From assembly GCA_015057375.1 (NCBI GenBank), contig SVEM01000023.1, forward strand, positions 1 through 32,335: a stretch of 32,335 nucleotides of DNA, read 5' to 3'. The notes under the pieces were generated by a model. It saw only the letters and a list, made by a program, of their open reading frames with translations, ran no database searches and was not told the DNA's origin. Made by a program: the position numbers and the translations under genes. Source of the stretch: Lachnospiraceae bacterium. GTDB lineage: Bacteria > Bacillota > Clostridia > Lachnospirales > Lachnospiraceae. Shown piece after piece: positions 24,296 through 32,335 of this stretch (within the stretch, counting starts at the first letter, position 1; the number at the start of each line of letters is the position of its first letter).

Positions 24296-27200
24296 ATGGA
24301 AAAAAACAGAATTCGACCAGTCAAATTGGGCAATAACGTGAGAATGAGTTATTCCAGAAGAAAAGAAGTTCTGGATATGCCTAATCTTATTGAAGTTCAG
24401 ACTAATTCCTACAAATGGTTTCTTGAAGAAGGTCTCAAAGAAGTATTCAAAGACATATCCCCAATAAGAGATTACGGGAATCATCTTAGTCTGGAGTTTA
24501 TTGGTTTCAAATTATGCGAAGACGATGTTAAGTATTCTATAGAAGAATGCAAGGATCGTGATGCAACATATGCAGCACCTCTCAAGGTGACTGTTAGACT
24601 TCATAATATGGAGACTGATGAAATTAAAGAGCATTCTATATTTATGGGTGACTTGCCGCTTATGACTGCTACCGGAACATTTGTTATCAATGGTGCAGAG
24701 CGTGTTATTGTCAGCCAGCTCGTTCGTTCGCCAGGAATCTATTATGCAATTGATCATGATAAGATAGGTAAGAAACTTTATTCAAGTACAGTAATTCCTA
24801 ACCGTGGAGCATGGCTTGAATATGAAACAGATTCCAATGATGTTTTCTATGTTCGTGTAGATAGAAATCGTAAAGTTCCTATTACTGTTCTTATAAGAGC
24901 GCTTGGAGTAGGAACTAATGACGAGATTTTTGAAATGTTCGGAGAAGAACCGAAGATTATAGCAAGTATGGGTAAGGATGCATCTGATAACTATCATGAT
25001 GGTCTCCTTGAGTTATACAAAAAACTTCGTCCGGGTGAGCCGCTTGCAGTAGAAAGTGCGGAGTCACTTATCAATGGCATGTTCTTTGATCCTAAGAGAT
25101 ATGATCTTGCCAAGGTCGGACGTTACAAGTTCAATAAGAAGCTTGCGTTCCGTAATCGTATTGCGGGATGTGTGCTTGCAAAAGATGTGGTTGATGAACT
25201 TACCGGTGAGATAATTGCTGAGGCCGGAACAGTTCTTACAGAAGAACTTGCACAGGATATTCAGAACAACGCAATTCCTGCGGTATGGATTGCTGCTGAT
25301 GAAAGAGAAGTAAAAGTTCTTTCTAATATGATGGTAGATATGAATACATTCCTTCCTGACATCGACAAGAAATCTGTTGGTGTTACAGAGGATGTTTACT
25401 ATCCTGTACTTAAAGCAATTCTTGATGAGTATGACGATGAAGAAGATATCAAAGATGCGATAAGAAGAAGCATCAGTGATTTGATTCCTAAGAGTATTAC
25501 TAAAGAAGATATATTTGCTTCTATTAATTATAACATGAACCTTGAATACGGCATCGGAACTGATGACGACATTGACCATTTGGGCAACCGTCGTATCCGT
25601 GCTGTAGGAGAGCTTTTGCAGAATCAGTACAGAATCGGTCTTTCACGTATGGAAAGAGTTGTTCGTGAAAGAATGACAACACAGGATATTAATGAAGTGT
25701 CAGCTCAGTCACTCATTAACATTAAACCGGTTACTGCTGCAGTGAAAGAGTTCTTCGGAAGTTCACAGTTGTCACAGTTTATGGATCAGAACAATCCACT
25801 TAGTGAGCTTACACATAAGAGACGTCTTTCAGCACTCGGACCTGGTGGTCTTTCAAGAGATCGTGCCGGATTCGAAGTTCGAGATGTACATTATTCACAC
25901 TACGGAAGAATGTGTCCTATCGAGACACCTGAAGGACCGAACATTGGACTTATAAACTCTCTTGCTTCATATGCAAGAATTAATGAATATGGATTTGTTG
26001 AGGCTCCTTATCGTAAGGTAAACAAGGATGATCCTGCCAATCCAAGAGTAACAGATGAAGTTGTATACATGACTGCTGACGAAGAGGACAGATATTATGT
26101 TGCTCAGGCTAATGAGCCACTTGATGCAGAAGGTCACTTCATTAACAACAGCATTTCAGGACGTTACCGTGAAGAAACATCATTATTTGAGAAGCAGAAG
26201 ATTGACTATATGGACGTATCTCCTAAGATGGTATTCTCAGTTGCTACAGCCATGATTCCTTTCCTTGAAAATGATGATGCTAACCGTGCGCTCATGGGAT
26301 CTAACATGCAGCGTCAGGCAGTGCCTCTTCTTGTTACGGAAGCTCCGGTTGTCGGAACAGGAATGGAGCTCAAGGTAGCAGTTGACTCAGGTAACTGTGT
26401 TGTTGCAAAAACTGATGGTGTTGTAGAACTTGCAGCATCTAACGTAATTAATATCAAAACTGATGATGGTGAGGTTGTGCAGTATCCGCTTGAGAAGTTT
26501 GTGAGAAGTAATCAGGGTACTTGTATGAACCAGAGACCTATCGTTTCTAATGGAGACAAAGTTAAGAAGGGACAGGTTATTGCAGACGGTCCTTCCACTG
26601 CAGGCGGAGAGATTGCCCTTGGAAAGAATCCGCTTATCGGATTTATGACATGGGAAGGATATAACTATGAGGATGCCGTTCTTCTTAGTGAAAGACTTGT
26701 TCAGGAAGATGTATATACATCAGTTCATATAAATGAATATGAAGCAGAAGCTAGAGATACTAAACTTGGACCTGAAGACATAACCAGAGATGTTCCTGGT
26801 GTTGGTGATGATGCGCTTAAGGATCTTGATGAAAGAGGAATCATCAGAATAGGTGCTGAGGTCAGAGCCGGAGATATTCTTGTTGGTAAGGTTACTCCTA
26901 AGGGAGAAACAGAGCTTACTGCTGAAGAGAGACTTTTAAGAGCCATCTTTGGTGAAAAAGCAAGAGAAGTTAGAGACACATCTCTCAGAGTTCCACACGG
27001 AGAATTTGGTATTGTAGTAGATGCAAAAGTATTTACAAGAGAAAATGGTGATGAGCTTCCGCCGGGAGTTAATCAGACAGTTCGTATATATATAGCACAG
27101 AAGAGAAAGATTCAGGTAGGAGATAAGATGGCAGGTCGTCATGGTAACAAGGGTGTTGTTTCCAGAGTGCTTCCTGTAGAAGATATGCCGTTCCTTCCTA

Positions 27201-28120
27201 ACGGAAGACCGCTTGATATCGTTCTTAATCCTTTGGGTGTTCCTTCGCGAATGAATATCGGACAGGTGCTTGAAATACATTTAAGTCTTGCATCTAAGGT
27301 GCTTGGATTTAATGTGGCAACACCGGTATTTGATGGTGCTGATGAGTACGACATTATGGATACTCTTGAGCTTGCAAATGATTATGTAAATACTCCTATT
27401 GACGAGTTTAAGAAGAAATATAAAGGTGTACTTGATCCTGAGGTTATGGAATATCTTCTTAACAATCAGGATTATAGAAAAGAATGGGAAGGCGTTCCTA
27501 TTAACAGAGATGGTAAGGTAAGACTTAGAGACGGACGTACAGGAGAGTACTTTGACAGTCCTGTTACAGTCGGATTCATGCATTACCTGAAACTGCATCA
27601 TCTTGTTGATGACAAGATTCATGCCCGTTCAACCGGACCATATTCACTTGTAACACAGCAGCCTCTCGGAGGAAAAGCTCAGTTCGGTGGACAGAGATTC
27701 GGAGAGATGGAAGTATGGGCGCTTGAGGCATATGGAGCTGCTTATACACTTCAGGAGATTCTTACAGTTAAGTCTGATGATGTTATCGGACGTGTTAAGA
27801 CTTACGAAGCAATAATTAAAGGTGATAATATATCTGATCCTGGTATACCGGAGTCATTCAAGGTATTGCTTAAAGAGCTTCAGTCACTTGCACTTGACGT
27901 AACTGTACTTGATGAGGACGGTAACGAAGTTAAGATGACAGAAAGCGTTGACTACGGCGATGAGGATCTTACACCATTAATCGAAGGAGACGATTTCCGT
28001 TACAATAAGGATGAGGGATTCGCAGATGCCGGATACACTGAAGCGGCTGATATCTCAGAACTTAATGGAGATATGGATTTATTTGAAGAAGAACTTAACC
28101 TTGATGCTTTGAAATTTTAA
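24296..28120 (+). CDS. rpoB: DNA-directed RNA polymerase subunit beta
   Basis: 1274 residues from the ATG at 24296; an in-frame GTG at 24284 overlaps the ribosome site AAGGAG (24279-24284). All beta hallmarks are present: RPVKLGN near the start, [10 protein letters not shown], the rifampicin-pocket [14 protein letters not shown] (491-504) with [10 protein letters not shown] after it, and the C-terminal [16 protein letters not shown]-like and [18 protein letters not shown] segments. The residues of the rifampicin pocket look like the sensitive form. The C-terminus is an acidic tail ([20 protein letters not shown]). Confidence 0.98.
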   Translation: MEKNRIRPVKLGNNVRMSYSRRKEVLDMPNLIEVQTNSYKWFLEEGLKEVFKDISPIRDYGNHLSLEFIGFKLCEDDVKYSIEECKDRDATYAAPLKVTVRLHNMETDEIKEHSIFMGDLPLMTATGTFVINGAERVIVSQLVRSPGIYYAIDHDKIGKKLYSSTVIPNRGAWLEYETDSNDVFYVRVDRNRKVPITVLIRALGVGTNDEIFEMFGEEPKIIASMGKDASDNYHDGLLELYKKLRPGEPLAVESAESLINGMFFDPKRYDLAKVGRYKFNKKLAFRNRIAGCVLAKDVVDELTGEIIAEAGTVLTEELAQDIQNNAIPAVWIAADEREVKVLSNMMVDMNTFLPDIDKKSVGVTEDVYYPVLKAILDEYDDEEDIKDAIRRSISDLIPKSITKEDIFASINYNMNLEYGIGTDDDIDHLGNRRIRAVGELLQNQYRIGLSRMERVVRERMTTQDINEVSAQSLINIKPVTAAVKEFFGSSQLSQFMDQNNPLSELTHKRRLSALGPGGLSRDRAGFEVRDVHYSHYGRMCPIETPEGPNIGLINSLASYARINEYGFVEAPYRKVNKDDPANPRVTDEVVYMTADEEDRYYVAQANEPLDAEGHFINNSISGRYREETSLFEKQKIDYMDVSPKMVFSVATAMIPFLENDDANRALMGSNMQRQAVPLLVTEAPVVGTGMELKVAVDSGNCVVAKTDGVVELAASNVINIKTDDGEVVQYPLEKFVRSNQGTCMNQRPIVSNGDKVKKGQVIADGPSTAGGEIALGKNPLIGFMTWEGYNYEDAVLLSERLVQEDVYTSVHINEYEAEARDTKLGPEDITRDVPGVGDDALKDLDERGIIRIGAEVRAGDILVGKVTPKGETELTAEERLLRAIFGEKAREVRDTSLRVPHGEFGIVVDAKVFTRENGDELPPGVNQTVRIYIAQKRKIQVGDKMAGRHGNKGVVSRVLPVEDMPFLPNGRPLDIVLNPLGVPSRMNIGQVLEIHLSLASKVLGFNVATPVFDGADEYDIMDTLELANDYVNTPIDEFKKKYKGVLDPEVMEYLLNNQDYRKEWEGVPINRDGKVRLRDGRTGEYFDSPVTVGFMHYLKLHHLVDDKIHARSTGPYSLVTQQPLGGKAQFGGQRFGEMEVWALEAYGAAYTLQEILTVKSDDVIGRVKTYEAIIKGDNISDPGIPESFKVLLKELQSLALDVTVLDEDGNEVKMTESVDYGDEDLTPLIEGDDFRYNKDEGFADAGYTEAADISELNGDMDLFEEELNLDALKF

Positions 28121-28162
28121 TATCGGTTATGCAAATAACAGATAGGAAAGGACGGAGGGCAT

Positions 28163-31100
28163 ATGCCAACATTTAATAATGTTAATGTTACAAACCAGAA
28201 TATTTCATACGATGCAATAAAAATAGGACTTGCTTCACCGGAGAAAATCGTTGAGTGGTCGAGAGGAGAAGTTCTTAAGCCTGAGACAATCAACTACAGA
28301 ACACTTAAGCCTGAGAAAGATGGTCTGTTTTGTGAAAAAATATTCGGACCAAGCAAGGACTGGGAATGTCATTGTGGAAAATATAAGAAAATCAGATATA
28401 AGGGAGTAGTGTGTGACCGATGTGGTGTTGAGGTTACAAAAGCAAGTGTAAGACGTGAGAGAATGGGTCACATTTCTCTTGCAGCACCTGTTTCTCATAT
28501 ATGGTATTTCAAAGGTATTCCGAGCCGTATGGGTCTTGTACTCGATATTTCTCCGAGAATACTCGAAAAAGTACTTTATTTTGCATCTTATATAGTTCTT
28601 GATCCGGGAACTACTGATTTGCAGTATAAGCAGGTTCTTTCGGAAAAAGAATATCAGGATGCCATTGAAATGTATGGCAACAATTTTAGAGTAGGCATGG
28701 GTGCAGAGTCTGTACTTGAACTGCTCAGAGATATTGATCTTGATGCTGAGAGTGAAGCCCTTAAGGCTGAACTTAAAGAATCAACAGGACAGAAGAGAGC
28801 CAGAATTATAAAGAGACTTGAAGTTATTGAAGCATTTCATGACTCTGATAATAAGCCGGAGTGGATGATTCTTTCGGTTATCCCTGTAATTCCACCGGAT
28901 CTCAGACCAATGGTACAGCTTGACGGTGGTAGATTTGCGACATCAGATATGAACGATCTGTATCGTAGAATTATTAACAGAAACAACCGTCTTAACAGAC
29001 TTCTTGAGCTTGGTGCTCCTGAAATTATCGTAAGAAATGAAAAACGAATGCTTCAGGAAGCGGTTGATGCTCTTATTGATAACGGAAGACGTGGAAGACC
29101 TGTAACAGGTCCTGGAAACAGAGCGCTTAAGTCTCTTTCAGACATGCTCAAAGGAAAACAGGGACGTTTCAGACAGAATCTTCTCGGAAAGCGTGTTGAC
29201 TATTCAGGACGTTCGGTTATCGTTGTCGGACCTGAACTTAAGATATATCAGTGTGGACTTCCTAAGGAAATGGCAATAGAGCTCTTCAAGCCATTTGTTA
29301 TGAAAGAGCTTGTTGCTCAGGGGACAGCACATAATATTAAATCTGCTAAAAAGATGGTAGAAAGACTTCAGCCGGAAGTATGGGACGTTCTTGAGGAGGT
29401 TATCAAAGAACATCCTGTAATGCTTAACCGTGCCCCTACACTTCACCGTCTTGGAATACAGGCTTTTGAGCCTACACTTGTTGAAGGAAAAGCTATTAAG
29501 CTTCATCCGCTTGTATGTACAGCGTTTAATGCGGACTTCGATGGTGATCAGATGGCTGTGCATCTTCCTTTATCGGTTGAAGCACAGGCAGAGTGCAGAT
29601 TCCTTCTGTTGTCTCCTAACAACCTTTTGAAACCATCTGATGGTGGACCTGTAGCAGTTCCTTCACAGGATATGGTTCTTGGTATATACTACCTTACTCA
29701 GGAAAGACCTGGAGCAGAGGGAGAAGGAAAAGCATTCAAAAATGTAAATGAAGCTATTACTGCATATGAGAATGGCTATATAACACTCCATTCACGTATC
29801 AAGGTTCGTCGCACAGGCGTAAATGATGCAGGTGAAACAAAATCAAAAATAATTGAGTCAACTCTTGGAAGATTCCTTTTCAATGAGGTTATTACTCAGG
29901 ATCTTGGTTTTGTAGACAGAAGTAAAGAAGAAAACTTCCTTGAGTTAGAAGTGGATTTCCATGTAGGAAAGAAACAGCTCAAGCAGATACTTGAAAAATG
30001 CATTAATACACATGGTGCAACAAAAACTGCAGAGATACTTGATTCAATCAAGTCTCTTGGTTACAAGTATTCAACAAAAGCTGCCATGACAGTTTCTATT
30101 TCTGACATGACTGTTCCGGCTGCAAAGAAAGATATCCTTGATGGTGCAGAAAAGACAATAGAAAAAATATCTAAGAACTTCAGAAGAGGTCTTCTTACAG
30201 AAGAAGAACGTTATAAGGCAGTAATTGAAACCTGGAAAAATGCCGATGATGACATTACTAATGCTCTTATGAAGGGAATGGATAAATATAACAACATCTT
30301 CATGATGGCTGACTCAGGAGCCCGTGGTTCTGACAAGCAGATTAAACAGCTTGCCGGTATGCGTGGACTTATGGCCGACACATCAGGACGTACCATTGAG
30401 CTTCCTATCAAGTCAAACTTCCGTGAAGGACTTGACGTTCTCGAGTACTTTATTTCAGCGCACGGAGCTAGAAAAGGACTTTCAGATACAGCGTTAAGAA
30501 CAGCCGACTCGGGATACCTTACAAGACGTCTTGTTGATGTATCACAGGAACTTATCATCAGAGAAGTTGACTGTTGTGCAGGAGAAGAGGAAATCCGTGG
30601 AATGTCCATTAAGGGCTTCATGGATGGAAAAGAAGTTATCGAGACTCTTGAAGAAAGAATTACAGGAAGATATTCCTGTGAAACAATATATGATGATGAC
30701 GGAGAAATCATTGTTAAAGCAAATCATATGATAACTCCAAAACGTGCTGCACGTATTGTGAATACAAAAGCAATTATTGAGCAGGGCGATAAGGCAAGTG
30801 TTAAGATTAGAACAATACTTACATGTAAGTCTCATGTTGGTATCTGTGCAAAATGTTACGGTGCAAATATGGCAAGCGGAGACGCTGTTCAGGTTGGTGA
30901 GGCTGTTGGTATTATAGCTGCTCAGTCAATCGGTGAGCCGGGTACACAGCTTACGATGAGAACATTCCATACAGGTGGTGTTGCCGGTGACGATATTACA
31001 CAGGGTCTTCCTCGTGTAGAGGAGCTCTTTGAGGCAAGAAAACCTAAGGGACTTGCTATAATTTCTGAATTTGCGGGTACAGTTGCAATAAAGGATACAA

Positions 31101-31891
31101 AGAAGAAACGTGAAGTTGTTGTTACTAACAGCGAAACAGGAGAATCAAAAGCATACCTTATTCCGTATGGATCACGTATTAAAGTTCTTGATGGACAGGA
31201 ACTTGAAGCCGGAGATGAACTTACAGAAGGTAGTGTTAATCCACATGATATCCTTAAGATAAAGGGTGTGCGTGCGGTTCAGGATTACATGATTCAGGAA
31301 GTTCAGCGAGTATATCGTCTTCAGGGTGTTGAGATCAATGACAAGCATATAGAAGTCATTGTAAGACAGATGCTTAAGAAAGTTCGTATTGAAAATAATG
31401 GAGATTCATCCTTCCTTCCAGGTGCTATGGTAGATGCACTTGATTATGAAGATGAAGTTCAGAGACTTACAGAAGCAGGACTCGAAGTGCCTGAAGGAAA
31501 GCAGGTAATGCTCGGTATTACAAAGGCAGCACTTGCAACAAATTCATTCCTTTCAGCTGCATCATTCCAGGAGACAACAAAGGTACTTACTGAAGCAGCT
31601 ATAAAGGGTAAGGTTGATCCACTTATTGGTCTAAAGGAAAACGTAATCATTGGTAAGCTTATACCTGCCGGTACAGGTATGAAGAGATACAGAGACGTAT
31701 CGCTTGATACAGATTCATTAGCTCATGTAGAAGTGTCAGAAGAAATTCTTGATGCTGTAGAAGAAAATGAAGTTGTTGCGGCAGAAGAATTCACAGCAGC
31801 AGAAGAGATTGCGGCAGAGGAAGTTGAAACTGTAGAAACATCTGATATTATAGAAGATGAAGTTACAGCAGAAGCTGAGCCAGAAGAATAA
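28163..31891 (+). CDS. rpoC: DNA-directed RNA polymerase subunit beta'
   Basis: 1242 residues. The N-terminal zinc site includes CHCG and [17 protein letters not shown] at 456-467 carries the three catalytic Mg aspartates (D458, D460, D462), and the second zinc site has [13 protein letters not shown]. The trigger-loop region has [19 protein letters not shown]. The last roughly 50 residues form an Ala/Glu-rich tail with 22 acidic and no basic residues, beyond the usual beta' end. CGGAGGG lies just before the ATG, and 42 bases separate it from rpoB. A strong terminator follows. Confidence 0.98.
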   Translation: MPTFNNVNVTNQNISYDAIKIGLASPEKIVEWSRGEVLKPETINYRTLKPEKDGLFCEKIFGPSKDWECHCGKYKKIRYKGVVCDRCGVEVTKASVRRERMGHISLAAPVSHIWYFKGIPSRMGLVLDISPRILEKVLYFASYIVLDPGTTDLQYKQVLSEKEYQDAIEMYGNNFRVGMGAESVLELLRDIDLDAESEALKAELKESTGQKRARIIKRLEVIEAFHDSDNKPEWMILSVIPVIPPDLRPMVQLDGGRFATSDMNDLYRRIINRNNRLNRLLELGAPEIIVRNEKRMLQEAVDALIDNGRRGRPVTGPGNRALKSLSDMLKGKQGRFRQNLLGKRVDYSGRSVIVVGPELKIYQCGLPKEMAIELFKPFVMKELVAQGTAHNIKSAKKMVERLQPEVWDVLEEVIKEHPVMLNRAPTLHRLGIQAFEPTLVEGKAIKLHPLVCTAFNADFDGDQMAVHLPLSVEAQAECRFLLLSPNNLLKPSDGGPVAVPSQDMVLGIYYLTQERPGAEGEGKAFKNVNEAITAYENGYITLHSRIKVRRTGVNDAGETKSKIIESTLGRFLFNEVITQDLGFVDRSKEENFLELEVDFHVGKKQLKQILEKCINTHGATKTAEILDSIKSLGYKYSTKAAMTVSISDMTVPAAKKDILDGAEKTIEKISKNFRRGLLTEEERYKAVIETWKNADDDITNALMKGMDKYNNIFMMADSGARGSDKQIKQLAGMRGLMADTSGRTIELPIKSNFREGLDVLEYFISAHGARKGLSDTALRTADSGYLTRRLVDVSQELIIREVDCCAGEEEIRGMSIKGFMDGKEVIETLEERITGRYSCETIYDDDGEIIVKANHMITPKRAARIVNTKAIIEQGDKASVKIRTILTCKSHVGICAKCYGANMASGDAVQVGEAVGIIAAQSIGEPGTQLTMRTFHTGGVAGDDITQGLPRVEELFEARKPKGLAIISEFAGTVAIKDTKKKREVVVTNSETGESKAYLIPYGSRIKVLDGQELEAGDELTEGSVNPHDILKIKGVRAVQDYMIQEVQRVYRLQGVEINDKHIEVIVRQMLKKVRIENNGDSSFLPGAMVDALDYEDEVQRLTEAGLEVPEGKQVMLGITKAALATNSFLSAASFQETTKVLTEAAIKGKVDPLIGLKENVIIGKLIPAGTGMKRYRDVSLDTDSLAHVEVSEEILDAVEENEVVAAEEFTAAEEIAAEEVETVETSDIIEDEVTAEAEPEE

Positions 31892-31914
31892 ATCTTTATT
31901 AGAATAACTACAAT

Positions 31915-31949
31915 AAGACAGGAGCTTGACACAACAAGCTCCTGTTTTT
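31915..31949 (+). terminator. Terminator of the rpoBC operon
   Basis: ACAGGAGCTTG (31918-31928) pairs perfectly with CAAGCTCCTGT (31935-31945) around a six-base loop and is followed by a T run; A residues at 31915-31916 extend the pairing. Confidence 0.9.
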
Positions 31950-31962
31950 AAATAAAAAAATA

Positions 31963-31990
31963 TTGACATTTATATTAGATTGGTTATAAT
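31963..31990 (+). promoter_or_regulatory. Strong promoter P1 downstream of rpoC
   Basis: Consensus TTGACA (31963-31968) and TATAAT (31985-31990) are 16 bases apart. No coding gene follows in the window, which points to a stable-RNA operon. Confidence 0.75.
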
Positions 31991-32104
31991 AAACAAACAC
32001 GCTCTAAAATGAATCAACTAATATTGTTTTTATACTATATATAGAAGATATTTTTCTGTAAAAATCAAGGCTTTATCGTCTAATAAATTTTTTGAAAAAA
32101 AGTG

Positions 32105-32133
32105 TTGACAATGCAGATGCAGAGTGATAATAT
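32105..32133 (+). promoter_or_regulatory. Strong promoter P2, tandem to P1
   Basis: TTGACA (32105-32110) and TAATAT (32128-32133) are 17 bases apart, with an extended -10 TG at 32125-32126. It lies about 142 bases downstream of P1. Confidence 0.7.
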
Positions 32134-32335
32134 ATATCTTGCTGACGCACTAAAAGCGGGAAGCAAAAGTGCGGACAGCGAAGCAGAACCTTGAAAATCG
32201 GATAATTAGACAACCTTGAAAATTCGAGACAATTTTCAGAGGAAGCAAACCAAAAGGTTTGAATTAAACAACCTCGTAACCTTTAAGAAGTAAAAACGAG
32301 AACGAAAGCCAGAGCAGACCAAGGTCTGTAAAAGT
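32134..32335 (+). other. Probable rRNA operon leader, incomplete at the window end
   Basis: No open frame. AACCTTGAAAAT occurs at 32187-32198 and 32212-32223 (25-base offset); such CTTGAAAA boxes are typical of rRNA leaders and spacers in Clostridia, where they act as antitermination (boxA-like) or processing signals. TGAAAATT (32217-32224) pairs with AATTTTCA (32231-32238), and CAGACC/GGTCTG flank AA near 32315-32328. The 16S gene itself is not in the window, so this is an inference. Confidence 0.5.

Noticed and set aside
25064-25579. 171-codon open frame on the minus strand
   Set aside because: It is antisense to conserved rpoB sequence, and its composition is that of a shadow frame.
1-32335. 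CRISPR array, insertion sequence, prophage or integrated element
   Set aside because: No regularly spaced repeats, transposase, integrase or att-like repeats were seen; the gene content is metabolic and housekeeping.

Overview
The window looks like the chromosome of a low-GC, Gram-positive gut or rumen anaerobe of the Clostridia, most likely a Lachnospiraceae member. The basis is the AT-rich base and codon use, strong GGAGG-type ribosome binding sites, a eukaryote-like type 2 isoleucyl-tRNA synthetase, secreted xylan enzymes carrying lysine-rich bacterial Ig-like modules, and the rpmG-secE-nusG-rplKA / rplJL-rpoBC order. All genes except one araC-type regulator are on the + strand. I see no mobile element, CRISPR array or tRNA gene.

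1-5931: a tightly coupled sugar-acid operon with ATGA or longer overlaps at most junctions: the 3' end of a fucU-like mutarotase whose frame is interrupted near the window edge, two zinc-type medium-chain dehydrogenases, a UxaB-like tagaturonate reductase, a UxaA-like altronate dehydratase and an amidohydrolase-2 (COG3618-type) lactonase. The set fits an oxidative route from L-galactose via L-galactonolactone, L-galactonate, D-tagaturonate and D-altronate to 2-keto-3-deoxygluconate. L-fucose is an alternative substrate.

6043-12586: ileS with its own promoter, glgP (glycogen phosphorylase), and a convergent araC-type regulator that overlaps the end of glgP. 12587-17970: divergent from the regulator are a secreted SGNH esterase and a secreted GH115 xylan alpha-glucuronidase, a xylan debranching pair. 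The two promoters share a compact control region with a 7-bp direct repeat spaced 21 bp.

18073-20365: sppA, an RDD membrane protein and a membrane-anchored degenerate LytM (M23) protein whose ribosome binding site is buried in a 21-bp hairpin.

20506-31949: the transcription/translation core: promoter-rpmG-secE-nusG-rplK-(L1 site)-rplA, then promoter-L10 leader/attenuator-rplJ-rplL-terminator, then promoter-structured leader-rpoB-rpoC-terminator. 31950-32335 has no coding gene. It holds two strong tandem promoters and repeated AACCTTGAAAAT boxes, which I read as the leader of an rRNA operon starting beyond the window.
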